From contig JAKAJH010000016.1 of the NCBI GenBank assembly GCA_021813905.1, positions 1 through 55,562 on the forward strand: a DNA stretch of 55,562 nucleotides, written 5' to 3'. Source of the DNA: Bacteroidota bacterium (GTDB lineage Bacteria; Bacteroidota; Ignavibacteria; UBA10030). Position numbers and translations under genes: made by a program. Shown here piece after piece: positions 26,288-34,566 of the stretch (position 1 is its first letter; every line of letters begins with the position of its first letter). The notes under the pieces are model-generated. The model searched no databases and was not told the origin of the DNA. It saw only the letters and a list, made by a program, of their open reading frames with translations.

Positions 26288-27287
26288 TGCTCTTCTCCTC
26301 TTCCGCGGGCGGGGTCACCGCCAGATCCTTCTTATACCGCGGCAGGCGCTGAAGCAGGCGCGACGCGGTGATACCCGCAATGGTCGCGCAACCCGCGCCG
26401 AAGATCGATGTGCCGATGATGATGCCCGGATTAACCGAGCCGGCAGCTGCCCGAACAGCGATCGCCGTCGCCGGAATCAGGATCAGTCCGCCCGTGTTGA
26501 TCGCCAGGAACGTCACCATCGCATTGGTCGCAGTGCCCGGTTTGGGATTGAGCTTGTTGAGTTCTTCCATGGCCTTGAGCCCGATGGGCGTCGCGGCATT
26601 ACTCAGTCCCAGCATATTTGCCGCAGTGTTCATGATGATACTGCCGATGGCCGGGTGATCGGGCGGAATATCCGGAAACAGGCGCCGGGTGACCGGAGTC
26701 AGCAGGCGCGTGAGCACGCGAACGAGGCCTGCATCTTCCGCGATCTTGATCAATCCAAGCCAGAGGGCCATGACCCCGATCAGACCGATGGCGATCTCCA
26801 CGGCGGTATTGGCAAAGTCGATCGCCGCCTGCGTGACCGCCTTCAGTTTCACAAACCGGATCGGCTCAATCACGAGGCTCACTTTCATCCTTCCATCCGC
26901 TTCCGTGGGTGACAGGCGCGTGACTCTTCCGGAAAGTCTGTCCTTTACCGACGCGGACTTCCCCATTGTCTGCCAGAAGGCCGGGGTGAGATCGGTGCAG
27001 GCGAAGGAGAAGCTCCCGGTCCCGTCCGGAGCGACGGTCAGCGTGACCGGTTGCTGGATGGCGCTGTCCGGCGCCGGAATACCATAGAACGCCCCGAAAT
27101 CGGCCGCGCTCATGGTGAGCGCGCCTTCCCATGTCTGTTTGCCCCCTCCGGGTACTCGCGTGGCTTGAAATTCGGCCGTGAGCGGGACATCATTCCGGTA
27201 GCGGTTCCGGACCTCATCCGAAATGTCGTTGCCTGCGGCAACCAGTAGTGATATGACAATGAGGCCCATCCAGATGTAATTCAGCAT
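26280..27287 (-). CDS. spmA: SpmA-like Gate-domain membrane protein with inserted domain
   Basis: 335 residues, far longer than typical SpmA (about 195-200). Residues 1-20 are the usual first helix (MLNYIWMGLIVISLLVAAGN); from about 138 the normal family sequence resumes (FANTAVEIAIGLIGVMALWLGLIKIAEDAGL, then SIIMNTAANMLGLSNAATPIGLKAMEELN). Between them, about 25-132, is an extra soluble, beta-rich segment (TAEFQATRVPGGGKQTWEGALTM and on) with one cysteine and no family I recognise. It probably sits on one side of the membrane between helices 1 and 2. spmB follows with an 8-base overlap. A weak -10-like TATAAG is at 27307-27302. Confidence 0.88.
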   Translation of the reverse strand: MLNYIWMGLIVISLLVAAGNDISDEVRNRYRNDVPLTAEFQATRVPGGGKQTWEGALTMSAADFGAFYGIPAPDSAIQQPVTLTVAPDGTGSFSFACTDLTPAFWQTMGKSASVKDRLSGRVTRLSPTEADGRMKVSLVIEPIRFVKLKAVTQAAIDFANTAVEIAIGLIGVMALWLGLIKIAEDAGLVRVLTRLLTPVTRRLFPDIPPDHPAIGSIIMNTAANMLGLSNAATPIGLKAMEELNKLNPKPGTATNAMVTFLAINTGGLILIPATAIAVRAAAGSVNPGIIIGTSIFGAGCATIAGITASRLLQRLPRYKKDLAVTPPAEEEKSNG

Positions 27288-27644
27288 GCCGTCTGTCGGT
27301 CCTTATAAGAGTGCGGGGTGGGGAAGGAAACCTGAGGATGCGTCCGGCGATTCGGCACGCGGGGTGGCACCAACGGTTGGACGCACAGCGATCAACAATG
27401 AATCCCTTCGCGGAATGGTCGGTCCATCATGAAGGAACGCGCAGCGCCGCCGGTATGCACCGAACGACACACAAATATTGCGCTTTCGTCCGCAAAATCC
27501 AAGCGGAATTTCCGCGAAACGCCAGCACGAGAGAGGAACACGTCCGGGTTCGGAGGGTGCCCGCACACGCAGATTCATCATCCGTGCGCGCAGGCATGCG
27601 TTGCGTCCTGCAACTTCGTTCCGACCCTGAGGTGGTCGAAAAGA
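27288..27644. other. Intergenic region between RND pump gene and spmA
   Basis: 357 bases with no convincing gene on either strand. It separates the pump operon's end from the start of spmA, so it should hold the spmA promoter (possible minus-strand -10 TATAAG at 27307-27302, with no good -35). It contains a perfect 13-base palindrome GCGGAATTTCCGC (27503-27515) and a short 5-bp stem (27622-27638) just past the pump stop without a T-run. No clear terminator for the pump operon was found. Confidence 0.6.
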
Positions 27645-30600
27645 TCACTCCTCCGACCGGATCTCGCGCTTGAAGCGCTCTTCGAACACCGTGTAGAGGA
27701 GCGGGATGAAGAAAAGTGTCAGGGACGTGGAGAACGTCAGACCGCCGATCACTGCGATCGCAAGCGGTGCCTGCGTCGATTCACCGCCGAGACCGATCGC
27801 CATGGGGATCAAACCGAGAACCGTCGCCAGTGACGTCATCAGGATCGGCTTCAACCGTGTGCGTCCACCCCGCACGATCGCTTCGTGCAGCTCCACTCCT
27901 GTTGCCCGAAGCTTGTTGGTGTAATCAACGAGCAGGATGCCGTTGCTGACGACGATTCCCACCATCACGATCACGCCCTGGAACGACGTAACCGACAAAG
28001 TGGTGTTGGTGAGGAACAGCGTCCAGAGGGTCCCGGCGATGCCGAGGGGAACCGTGAACATGATGATGAACGGATCGATGAGCGACTGGAATTGCGACGC
28101 CATCACCACATACACGAGCAGGATCGCCAGACCGAACGCCAGGAGCAGGTCGCGGAACGTCTTCTGCTGCTGTTCCACGTTGCCGGTCAGGACCAGCTCG
28201 AATCCCGGCGGAACGTTCAGCTTCGACATCTGAGCGCGAATGTCACCTGCCACGCTGCCCAGATCCCGGCCGCTGACGTTGGCCGTGACATCCACGATCC
28301 GCTGCTGATACTTGCGGTCGATCTGCACCGGAGCGGCCGTGCGCTCGATGGTCGCGATCGTGCCGAGTTGGACTTGCTGACCGCCCGTCGTCGCCACCAC
28401 GATCTTCTTCAGATCGTCGATGTTCGACCGATAATCTTCGTTCAACCGAACCAGGATATCATACGGATTCCCTGTTTTCGGGTCTGTGAATGTCGACGCG
28501 ACCGTTCCGTTGATGCACGTGTTGATCGTATTCGAGATCGTTGCGACACTGATCCCGAGAACACCGGCCTTTTCGCGGTCGATACGCACGCGAAGTTCCG
28601 GAAGGTTGTCATCGCGACTCACCTGAACGTCCACCGCCCCGGGCGTTGCGCGGACGATCGACGCAACGTCTGCCGCCAGACGCGATCCGGTATCCAGGTC
28701 GAATCCGCGGACTTCCACGTCGATCGGGGCGGACGAGCCGAAGTTCATCAGGAACCGGAGCAGCCCGCCCTGGTTGATGAACACCTGTGCGCCCGGGATC
28801 TTCATGAGTTTGGGGCGAAGTTGTCTGATGATCTCAAAGACATCCCGGTGCCGCTGCTCCGCCGGGATCAAGGCCACCTGAATACTCCCCGCATGGCTTC
28901 CGGAATTTCTGCTGAACGGATTGGCCGATCGCGCCGAAGGAACACCGACGTCGCTGATGATCGTCTGCACCTCCGGCACGGAGGACGTCACGATGCTCTC
29001 GATCTGCTTCGCCACGGCGTCGGTGATCTCGTGCCGCGTACCGACCGGCAACTTGAGCGTGATCGTGAACTGTCCCTCGTCCTGATCGGGGAAGAACTCC
29101 GTTCCGATCACGAAGAGAAGCCCGAAGGAGAGCAACGCAAATCCCGATACGCTGGACAGAATGAGCCGGCGGTGACGCATCGCGGCCCGCAGTCGGCCTT
29201 CATACCACCGGTCGATGCGATCCAGCGCATCGTGCGCCCAGACGCGCATCCGATCCGAGAAGACTGCGGACTCCCGGTTCAGTTCTTTTTCCGGCGGCAG
29301 ATAGTGCATGCACATCAACGGCGTCACGGTTCGCGACACGAAGAACGAGCCGAACAGCGCCACCGCAATGGTGATAGTCAGCGGAATAAAGAGCAGCTTG
29401 GCGATCCCCGTCAGGAACACGACGGGCAGAAACACGATCACCGTGGTAAGCGTCGAGACGAAGATCGGTGCCGCCACCTCTTTCGCGGCGTCGAGCGTCG
29501 CCTCCAGCTTCGATTGACCCTGACGGCGCATGTTGTAATGACGGGAGATCGCCTCCAGTTCGACGATCGAGTCATCCACCAGACGCCCCACCGCGAGCGC
29601 CAATCCGCCGAAGGTCATGATGTTCAGCGTGATGTTGCCGAAGCGAAAGAGGATGAACGTAATGAGGATCGACAGCGGGATGGCGACCGCAATAATCACC
29701 GTACCGCGGAAATTCCGCAGAAACAGAAGGATGATGATCATTGCCAGGACGGCGCCCAGCGTCGCCTCGCGCTGCAGGCCGGAGATCGTCTGACGGATGT
29801 ACAGCGACTGGTCAAATGAGACCGACATCTTCACGCCTTCCGGAATTCCGCTGAGTTTCGGAAGGTTCCGCACGACATTATCCACCACATCCACCGTGTT
29901 GGCGCTTGCCAGCTTCTGGACGCGCAGGGACAGCCCCGGCTTGCCGTTCACGCGGATGGTCTCGGTCTGCTCCTGGTAGCTGTCTTCCACGCTTCCGATG
30001 TCGCGCACTCGCACCGGCACGTCGTTGATGACGCGGACGACGATATCCTCCATTGGCTGGACGACATTGAACCGGCTCTCCGTCTTCAGTGAATAGTCGA
30101 AGGGACCGCTCTTCAAGTCGCCGGACGGAATGATCAGATTGGAGTTCGCGACGGCAGACAGCACGGAGGCCACCGGGATCTGCAGTGCCTGCAGGCGGTT
30201 CCGGTCGAGCGTCACATGGATCTCACGGATCTTGCCGCCCACCACCTGGGCGGAGGCGACACCGGAGAGATGCTCGATCTGCGGCTCAATGACGTTGAAC
30301 GCCAGGTCGTACAGGTCCCGTTCGTCCATGTCAGCCGAGACCGCGATATTGCAGACCGGTATGTTGGTGATGTCGAACCGGAGGACGGACGGCTGTGAAA
30401 TTCCATCCGGCAATTGCGTCAGAATCCGGTTCACGCGCTGGACGACATCGACGAGACTGACGTCGAGATTCGTGCCCCAGTTGAAGTTGATGCGAACCTG
30501 TGAAATGCCTTCCCGCGTGGATGACTGCACATAGTTCACGTCACTGACGGAACTCACACCCCGCTCGATGATCCGGGTGACGGACTGTTCCATGTCGAGC

Positions 30601-30767
30601 GGTCCTGCGCCCGGATAGTAAGCGACCGTAGTGACCACGGGAATGCTGATATCCGGAAGCAGATCCACCGGAAGCTGCTGGAAGGAAATGAATCCGAGGA
30701 CGACAATGACCAGGGCGAACAGAAAGGTCGAGATCGGGTACCGAAGCGCGAGACGGGTCAGCCACAT
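27645..30767 (-). CDS. RND efflux permease (HAE1/AcrB-like)
   Basis: 1040 residues, full length for an RND pump protomer. The N-terminus MWLTRLALRYPISTFLF and QQLPVDLLPDISIP are typical. The helix-4 proton-relay pair is in LAVGRLVDDSIVELEAI (two Asp), which favours a multidrug-type rather than heavy-metal (CzcA) pump. The two large periplasmic loops and the duplicated 6+6 helix layout are evident. It exports hydrophobic or amphipathic compounds from the inner membrane or periplasm with proton antiport. The gene follows its adaptor by 9 bp. No TolC-type channel is adjacent, so the outer-membrane partner must be encoded elsewhere. Confidence 0.95.
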   Translation of the reverse strand: MWLTRLALRYPISTFLFALVIVVLGFISFQQLPVDLLPDISIPVVTTVAYYPGAGPLDMEQSVTRIIERGVSSVSDVNYVQSSTREGISQVRINFNWGTNLDVSLVDVVQRVNRILTQLPDGISQPSVLRFDITNIPVCNIAVSADMDERDLYDLAFNVIEPQIEHLSGVASAQVVGGKIREIHVTLDRNRLQALQIPVASVLSAVANSNLIIPSGDLKSGPFDYSLKTESRFNVVQPMEDIVVRVINDVPVRVRDIGSVEDSYQEQTETIRVNGKPGLSLRVQKLASANTVDVVDNVVRNLPKLSGIPEGVKMSVSFDQSLYIRQTISGLQREATLGAVLAMIIILLFLRNFRGTVIIAVAIPLSILITFILFRFGNITLNIMTFGGLALAVGRLVDDSIVELEAISRHYNMRRQGQSKLEATLDAAKEVAAPIFVSTLTTVIVFLPVVFLTGIAKLLFIPLTITIAVALFGSFFVSRTVTPLMCMHYLPPEKELNRESAVFSDRMRVWAHDALDRIDRWYEGRLRAAMRHRRLILSSVSGFALLSFGLLFVIGTEFFPDQDEGQFTITLKLPVGTRHEITDAVAKQIESIVTSSVPEVQTIISDVGVPSARSANPFSRNSGSHAGSIQVALIPAEQRHRDVFEIIRQLRPKLMKIPGAQVFINQGGLLRFLMNFGSSAPIDVEVRGFDLDTGSRLAADVASIVRATPGAVDVQVSRDDNLPELRVRIDREKAGVLGISVATISNTINTCINGTVASTFTDPKTGNPYDILVRLNEDYRSNIDDLKKIVVATTGGQQVQLGTIATIERTAAPVQIDRKYQQRIVDVTANVSGRDLGSVAGDIRAQMSKLNVPPGFELVLTGNVEQQQKTFRDLLLAFGLAILLVYVVMASQFQSLIDPFIIMFTVPLGIAGTLWTLFLTNTTLSVTSFQGVIVMVGIVVSNGILLVDYTNKLRATGVELHEAIVRGGRTRLKPILMTSLATVLGLIPMAIGLGGESTQAPLAIAVIGGLTFSTSLTLFFIPLLYTVFEERFKREIRSEE

Positions 30768-30776
30768 AGAGCAATA

Positions 30777-31820
30777 CTACGGTTGGATGGAGATGGCACC
30801 GCCGTTGCGAACGAACTGCTGGCCGGCGACGATGATGGATTCTGGGCCGGTCAGGCCGGACAGGACTTCCGCCCGTGAGGTTTCCTCCAGGCCCGTCCGA
30901 ATGCGGACCTGACGAGCGGTCTGGCCGTCGGCCACGAAGACGTACTTGCCGGTGGCGTCGCGGAGGATGCAGTCCAAAGGAATCGTCAGCGCGTTGTCAT
31001 GCCGGGCGAGCGTCAGCCGCACGGTCGCGAACATGCCCGGCTTGATCTCCTGCCCGCGGTTGGGGACGCGGATTTCGATCGCCATCGTCCGGGTCGCGAG
31101 ATCCAACGCTTCGCTGAAGCGGGTCACGACCCCTTCAAATTCTCTTCCCGGGAGGGCATCGACCATCACGCGCGCCCGGCGGACCCGGTACACGGAGGGC
31201 ACATCTTTTTCCGGGACCATCACGATCAGCTTGACGGTATCCAGATCCATGAGCGTGAACATCGTGGAGACATTGGCCGTCAGCACCGCGCCGACATCCA
31301 CGAAGCGCCGGGTGATCACGCCGCTGAACGGCGCGCGAATGCGGGCGTAGCTCAATCGGGTCGCCGCGAGTTCCCGGTTCGCCAGCGCGACCTTCATCGT
31401 CGCCTCTGCGTTATCCACGTCCTGCTGGGAGGACAAGGCTTTATCAAACAGTTGCAGGATCCGCTGGTAGGTCGCACGGCTGTTCTGGTAGGTTGCCGCC
31501 GCCTGCATATACTGTTCACGCAGTTCCGTGGAGTCGATCACCGCGAGGAGTTGACCGTCCCGGACCGGCGTTCCCATCTCCACAGAGAACCGGTCGAGCG
31601 TCCCTCCCACTTTCGGGATGATGCTGGTCTGGCGGACGGGCAGAACATCCCCCGTCAGATCCAGACGATAGATGACGGTGTCGCGCGACGGCTGCTGCAC
31701 ACGAACGACCGGGGCCGAGGAACGCCGGTTGTCCCCTCCTCCCTTTCCGGCAAGACGGAACGCCACAACGATAGCCACCACGATCAGCGCGGGGATGCTG
31801 TACTTCCAGAACCGATTCAC
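30777..31820 (-). CDS. RND membrane-fusion (periplasmic adaptor) protein
   Basis: 347 residues. N-terminal membrane anchor (YSIPALIVVAIVVAFRLAG), then the barrel-sandwich hybrid (GTLDRFSVEMGTPVRDGQLLAVID, closed by TRLSYARIRAPFSGVITRRFVDVG), an alpha-hairpin (about residues 95-150) with a QDVDNAEATMKVALANREL heptad pattern, the beta-barrel domain, and a C-terminal proximal domain ending in VAGQQFVRNGGAISIQP. It bridges the RND permease to an outer-membrane channel. It sits between the CpxP-like gene and the permease in one transcription unit. Confidence 0.94.
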   Translation of the reverse strand: MNRFWKYSIPALIVVAIVVAFRLAGKGGGDNRRSSAPVVRVQQPSRDTVIYRLDLTGDVLPVRQTSIIPKVGGTLDRFSVEMGTPVRDGQLLAVIDSTELREQYMQAAATYQNSRATYQRILQLFDKALSSQQDVDNAEATMKVALANRELAATRLSYARIRAPFSGVITRRFVDVGAVLTANVSTMFTLMDLDTVKLIVMVPEKDVPSVYRVRRARVMVDALPGREFEGVVTRFSEALDLATRTMAIEIRVPNRGQEIKPGMFATVRLTLARHDNALTIPLDCILRDATGKYVFVADGQTARQVRIRTGLEETSRAEVLSGLTGPESIIVAGQQFVRNGGAISIQP

Positions 31821-31847
31821 AGGAATTCCTTCGACTTCAGCGTTTGC

Positions 31848-32222
31848 TTATCGTCCGGGACGAGAGGCATGACGGCGCTCTTCCCGTGCCTTCACTTCCT
31901 TCAAGTATTCATCGAACAGCGTGTTCTGTTCAGGCGACAGGAGTCTCCGGATCTCCTGCCGTGTCGAGTCTCGTACCGAGAGCATCGCGCTTCGGTACTG
32001 ATCGAACTTCCGTCTTCGCTGTTCCAGAATAGTGTCCACTTGCGCGATCTGAGCATTATTCAAACGCAGTCGCTCCGCGAACGCCTTCATCATGTCGATC
32101 TGGTTCTCGGATCGTCTCTCGAACCGCAAGCTCTCCCAGGATCTCAGGGCCGTTCCGCCCACGAGCACTCCCAGAACGAACGAGACCAGAATGAAGAGGA
32201 GGGTCTTGGTCTTAGGATTCAC
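31848..32222 (-). CDS. Membrane-anchored CpxP/Spy/CnrX-like sensor protein
   Basis: 124 residues. One N-terminal membrane anchor (LLFILVSFVLGVLVGGTAL, about 8-26) and a periplasmic all-helical part with two LTxxQ-like motifs, LNNAQIAQVD and LSPEQNTLF, characteristic of the Spy/CpxP and heavy-metal-resistance (CnrX) fold. The histidines and methionine that bind metal in CnrX are not evident: the only His is near the C-terminus. A role in sensing misfolded proteins or drugs is therefore as likely as metal sensing. It lies 13 bp after the anti-sigma gene and just before the pump adaptor, the same gene context as cnrYXH. Confidence 0.78.
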   Translation of the reverse strand: MNPKTKTLLFILVSFVLGVLVGGTALRSWESLRFERRSENQIDMMKAFAERLRLNNAQIAQVDTILEQRRRKFDQYRSAMLSVRDSTRQEIRRLLSPEQNTLFDEYLKEVKAREERRHASRPGR

Positions 32223-32235
32223 GGCATACCGCCTT

Positions 32236-32688
32236 TCATCGTGTCACCACGGCGAGCAGGACGTCGCTCTTGGTCAGCTCGTCCGGTTTCATCAGCACCC
32301 CCGTGATCGTTGTATCCTGCACCGAAGAAAGAATCATATGTTCGCTGGCCGACTCACGCGGGCTCAAGGCCGTCAGCGTCGCCAGGAGTATCGCCGCCGT
32401 GAGCGCAAGTCCCATCACCGCATTCCGTGCGAGACGCTCCACCGCGACCCACGAATCGACCCGGGCGTCCTGGTATCGCGCCCGCTCGACCACCGATACG
32501 GCAAACGACGGATCCAGGTCCAGCTCGGCGGCATCCCGGATCGCATGCCGGAGCGTCTTGAGATCCTCCGCGTAGGCACGGCAGTCAGCACACGACGCCA
32601 GGTGAGTTACAACATCCTTTGTCTCATCGGCGGACAGTTCCCCGTCAAACCGGCGGGAGATGCGTTCTTTCCAGTCATCGTGTCTCAT
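32236..32688 (-). CDS. Zinc-finger anti-sigma factor
   Basis: 150 residues. N-terminal zf-HC2 anti-sigma domain with H29-x3-C33-x2-C36 (THLASCADCRAY), which holds the sigma factor in the cytoplasm, one membrane helix (about 89-108, VMGLALTAAILLATLTAL) and a short periplasmic tail of about 40 residues. Its start overlaps the sigma gene's stop in an ATGA, the usual arrangement for a sigma/anti-sigma pair. Signal release is probably by regulated proteolysis or by contact with the downstream CpxP-like protein (inferred). Confidence 0.9.
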   Translation of the reverse strand: MRHDDWKERISRRFDGELSADETKDVVTHLASCADCRAYAEDLKTLRHAIRDAAELDLDPSFAVSVVERARYQDARVDSWVAVERLARNAVMGLALTAAILLATLTALSPRESASEHMILSSVQDTTITGVLMKPDELTKSDVLLAVVTR

Positions 32689-33275
32689 GATTCACCTCGC
32701 ATGTACTCTTCGAGCTGTTCGCGGAGTTCCGAACGTGCCCGGAACAACCGTGACTTCACGGCTTGAACAGAAATGCCCAGGATGTTCGCAATTTCATCGT
32801 ACGGAAGATCCTGATATTCCCGGAGGATCAGGATCTGACGGTGCAGCGGCGACAATGCCTGAAGCGCATCGACGACTTTCTGGCGCCGTTCTTCGCGGAG
32901 CAGCTCATCTTCCGGCGTCGTGGACGCTGGCGGTTCGAACGACGGATGGTCGCCATCTTCCGCGAGGAAGTCGAGGGAGAGCACGCGCCGCAGCTTCCGT
33001 CGCCGGATCTCGTCAATGCAGAGATTCAGCGTGATCCGATACAACCAGGAAAAGAACGAAGACTCAAAATTGAAGCGACCGACGGACCGGTGAACCCGGA
33101 TGAACACTTCCTGTACAAGATCGTCGAGCCCGTCGCGCGAACCCATGGTCAAATAGATCAGGTTCGCCACTTGCCGCTGATACCGCCTCACCAGTTGTGC
33201 AAAGGCGGCATCATCACCGTCCTTGACACGGTGAACCAACTCGCGGTCGTCCGTCGTAGACGCTTTCTTGGACAC
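32685..33275 (-). CDS. ECF (RpoE-like) RNA polymerase sigma factor
   Basis: 196 residues. Region 2 (about 25-95: FAQLVRRYQRQVANLIYL, DDLVQEVFIRVHRSV, SSFFSWLYRITLNLCIDEIRR) and region 4 (about 135-190: LSPLHRQILILREYQDLPYDEIANILGIS then VKSRLFRARSELREQL) are complete. No region 3, as in ECF factors. It most likely directs its own operon, which ends in the RND pump. The frame starts with GTG at 33275; no strong Shine-Dalgarno sequence is visible there. Confidence 0.93.
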   Translation of the reverse strand: MSKKASTTDDRELVHRVKDGDDAAFAQLVRRYQRQVANLIYLTMGSRDGLDDLVQEVFIRVHRSVGRFNFESSFFSWLYRITLNLCIDEIRRRKLRRVLSLDFLAEDGDHPSFEPPASTTPEDELLREERRQKVVDALQALSPLHRQILILREYQDLPYDEIANILGISVQAVKSRLFRARSELREQLEEYMRGES

Positions 33276-33363
33276 GGGATAGACGGATTAGGGAAAGAAA
33301 TGTTTCTCAGAAAATGGACAGGGTGGTCGTACGAAAGGGTTCGGGCTTCCTTCGGCCGGCGAT

Positions 33364-34461
33364 TTAGTCAAATGCCTCCGCAATGACGCCTCCTCCGGCG
33401 AGGTCGTCCCCCGCGTAGAAGACCACCGATTGCCCGGGCGTAATGGCCCGTTTTGGCGCGTCAAACGTGACGTGAACCGCTGACGGCCCTTCGGCCACAA
33501 CGGTAGCGGCCGTCGGGTCATCCTTGTACCGCACCTTCACACCCGCCCGGAAGGGTTGTTCCGGCCGGCTCATGCCGGACCAGTGCACCTGGATCGCCCG
33601 AAGAGACCGGTGCATCAGTTCAGTCTCCGGGCCGATCCGCACCGTGTTCGTGGCCTTGTCGATGCCCGTGACGTACATCTTGCGCCCGTACGCCCCGATG
33701 CCCTTCCGCTGGCCGATGGTATAGAAGGGATACCCCGCATGCGTGCCGACGACTTTCCCATCCTGCACGATGGACCCGCCCGCGACGCGGCTGTCGAGAC
33801 CGGCGGTCCGCTCCCGGAGAAATCGGTCGTAGCGATTGTCCGGAACGAAACAGATCTCAAAACTTTCCTGCTTGTTTGCATTCCGGAGGCCGAGCGCTTC
33901 GGCCCGCTTGCGCACGTCCGGCTTCGTCAGTCCGCCGACGGGAAACATCGTTCGTCGAAGGGCATCCTGCGGCACCGACCAGAGCGCATACGACTGATCC
34001 TTATCGATGTATCGCGCACGTGACAGCACCGCGCGCCCCAACTGTTCATCGTGTCGAATGCGAACGTAGTGCCCGGTCGCGATGAAGTCCGCACCGAGCG
34101 CGTCAGCCTTCCGCAACAACTCGCCCCACTTGATGCTGCGGTTGCAGATCACGCACGGATTCGGCGTCCGACCCTGCAGATATTCATCGACGAAGTTTTC
34201 GATCACTTCGCGCCGGAACGCATCGCGGAAGTCGACGACGTAATGCGGGATGCCGAGATGCGCGGCCGCCCGCCGGGCGTCCTGCACGGCGCCGAGACCG
34301 CAACAGGATGCTTCATTCTCGGCATTACCTCCCACTTCGTCGAAGTCGTACGTCTTCATCGTGATCCCGATGACGGCGTATCCCTGCTCGAGCAGCAGGG
34401 CGGCAGCGACTGAGGAATCAACGCCTCCGCTCATGCCGACGACAACGGTCTTCTTCTCCAT
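33364..34461 (-). CDS. mnmA: tRNA-specific 2-thiouridylase
   Basis: 365 residues, the usual size. It thiolates U34 of tRNA-Lys, -Glu and -Gln, using ATP and sulfur from a persulfide relay. The PP-loop [14 protein letters not shown] is at about 7-20; the catalytic cysteines are in [15 protein letters not shown] (about 100) and in [10 protein letters not shown] (about 199), both present, and GHYVRI is conserved. The C-terminal domain has the usual beta-barrel segments ending in [18 protein letters not shown]. Gaps of about 90-105 bp on both sides suggest a separate transcript. Confidence 0.96.
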   Translation of the reverse strand: MEKKTVVVGMSGGVDSSVAAALLLEQGYAVIGITMKTYDFDEVGGNAENEASCCGLGAVQDARRAAAHLGIPHYVVDFRDAFRREVIENFVDEYLQGRTPNPCVICNRSIKWGELLRKADALGADFIATGHYVRIRHDEQLGRAVLSRARYIDKDQSYALWSVPQDALRRTMFPVGGLTKPDVRKRAEALGLRNANKQESFEICFVPDNRYDRFLRERTAGLDSRVAGGSIVQDGKVVGTHAGYPFYTIGQRKGIGAYGRKMYVTGIDKATNTVRIGPETELMHRSLRAIQVHWSGMSRPEQPFRAGVKVRYKDDPTAATVVAEGPSAVHVTFDAPKRAITPGQSVVFYAGDDLAGGGVIAEAFD

Positions 34462-34566
34462 CTGAACAGCCGCATTCCTTCCGCACGTTTCGCGCCGTCG
34501 GCAAACACCCGGCGCATTTCCCTGTTCCTCTCCTCACTTCTGTCCGGCGAGCCACCTTGAGCCTCG

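Noticed and set aside
25739-27287. Spore-formation function for SpmA/SpmB
   Set aside because: Outer-membrane proteins throughout the window show a Gram-negative, and SpmAB pairs are common in such genomes. The name is kept only as a family label.
27885-29819. Open frame of about 644 codons opposite the RND permease
   Set aside because: It is rich in Arg, Asp and His and mirrors the codon pattern of the permease. No start signal or family match.
31848-32222. Heavy-metal sensor role for the CpxP-like protein
   Set aside because: The overall fold and gene context fit CnrX, but the metal-binding histidines are absent, so only a general sensor role was kept.
33290-33360. ECF-type promoter (GAACC-like) ahead of the sigma gene
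   Set aside because: A GAACCC box is present but the matching -10 box is poor and the spacing uncertain. It was left out.
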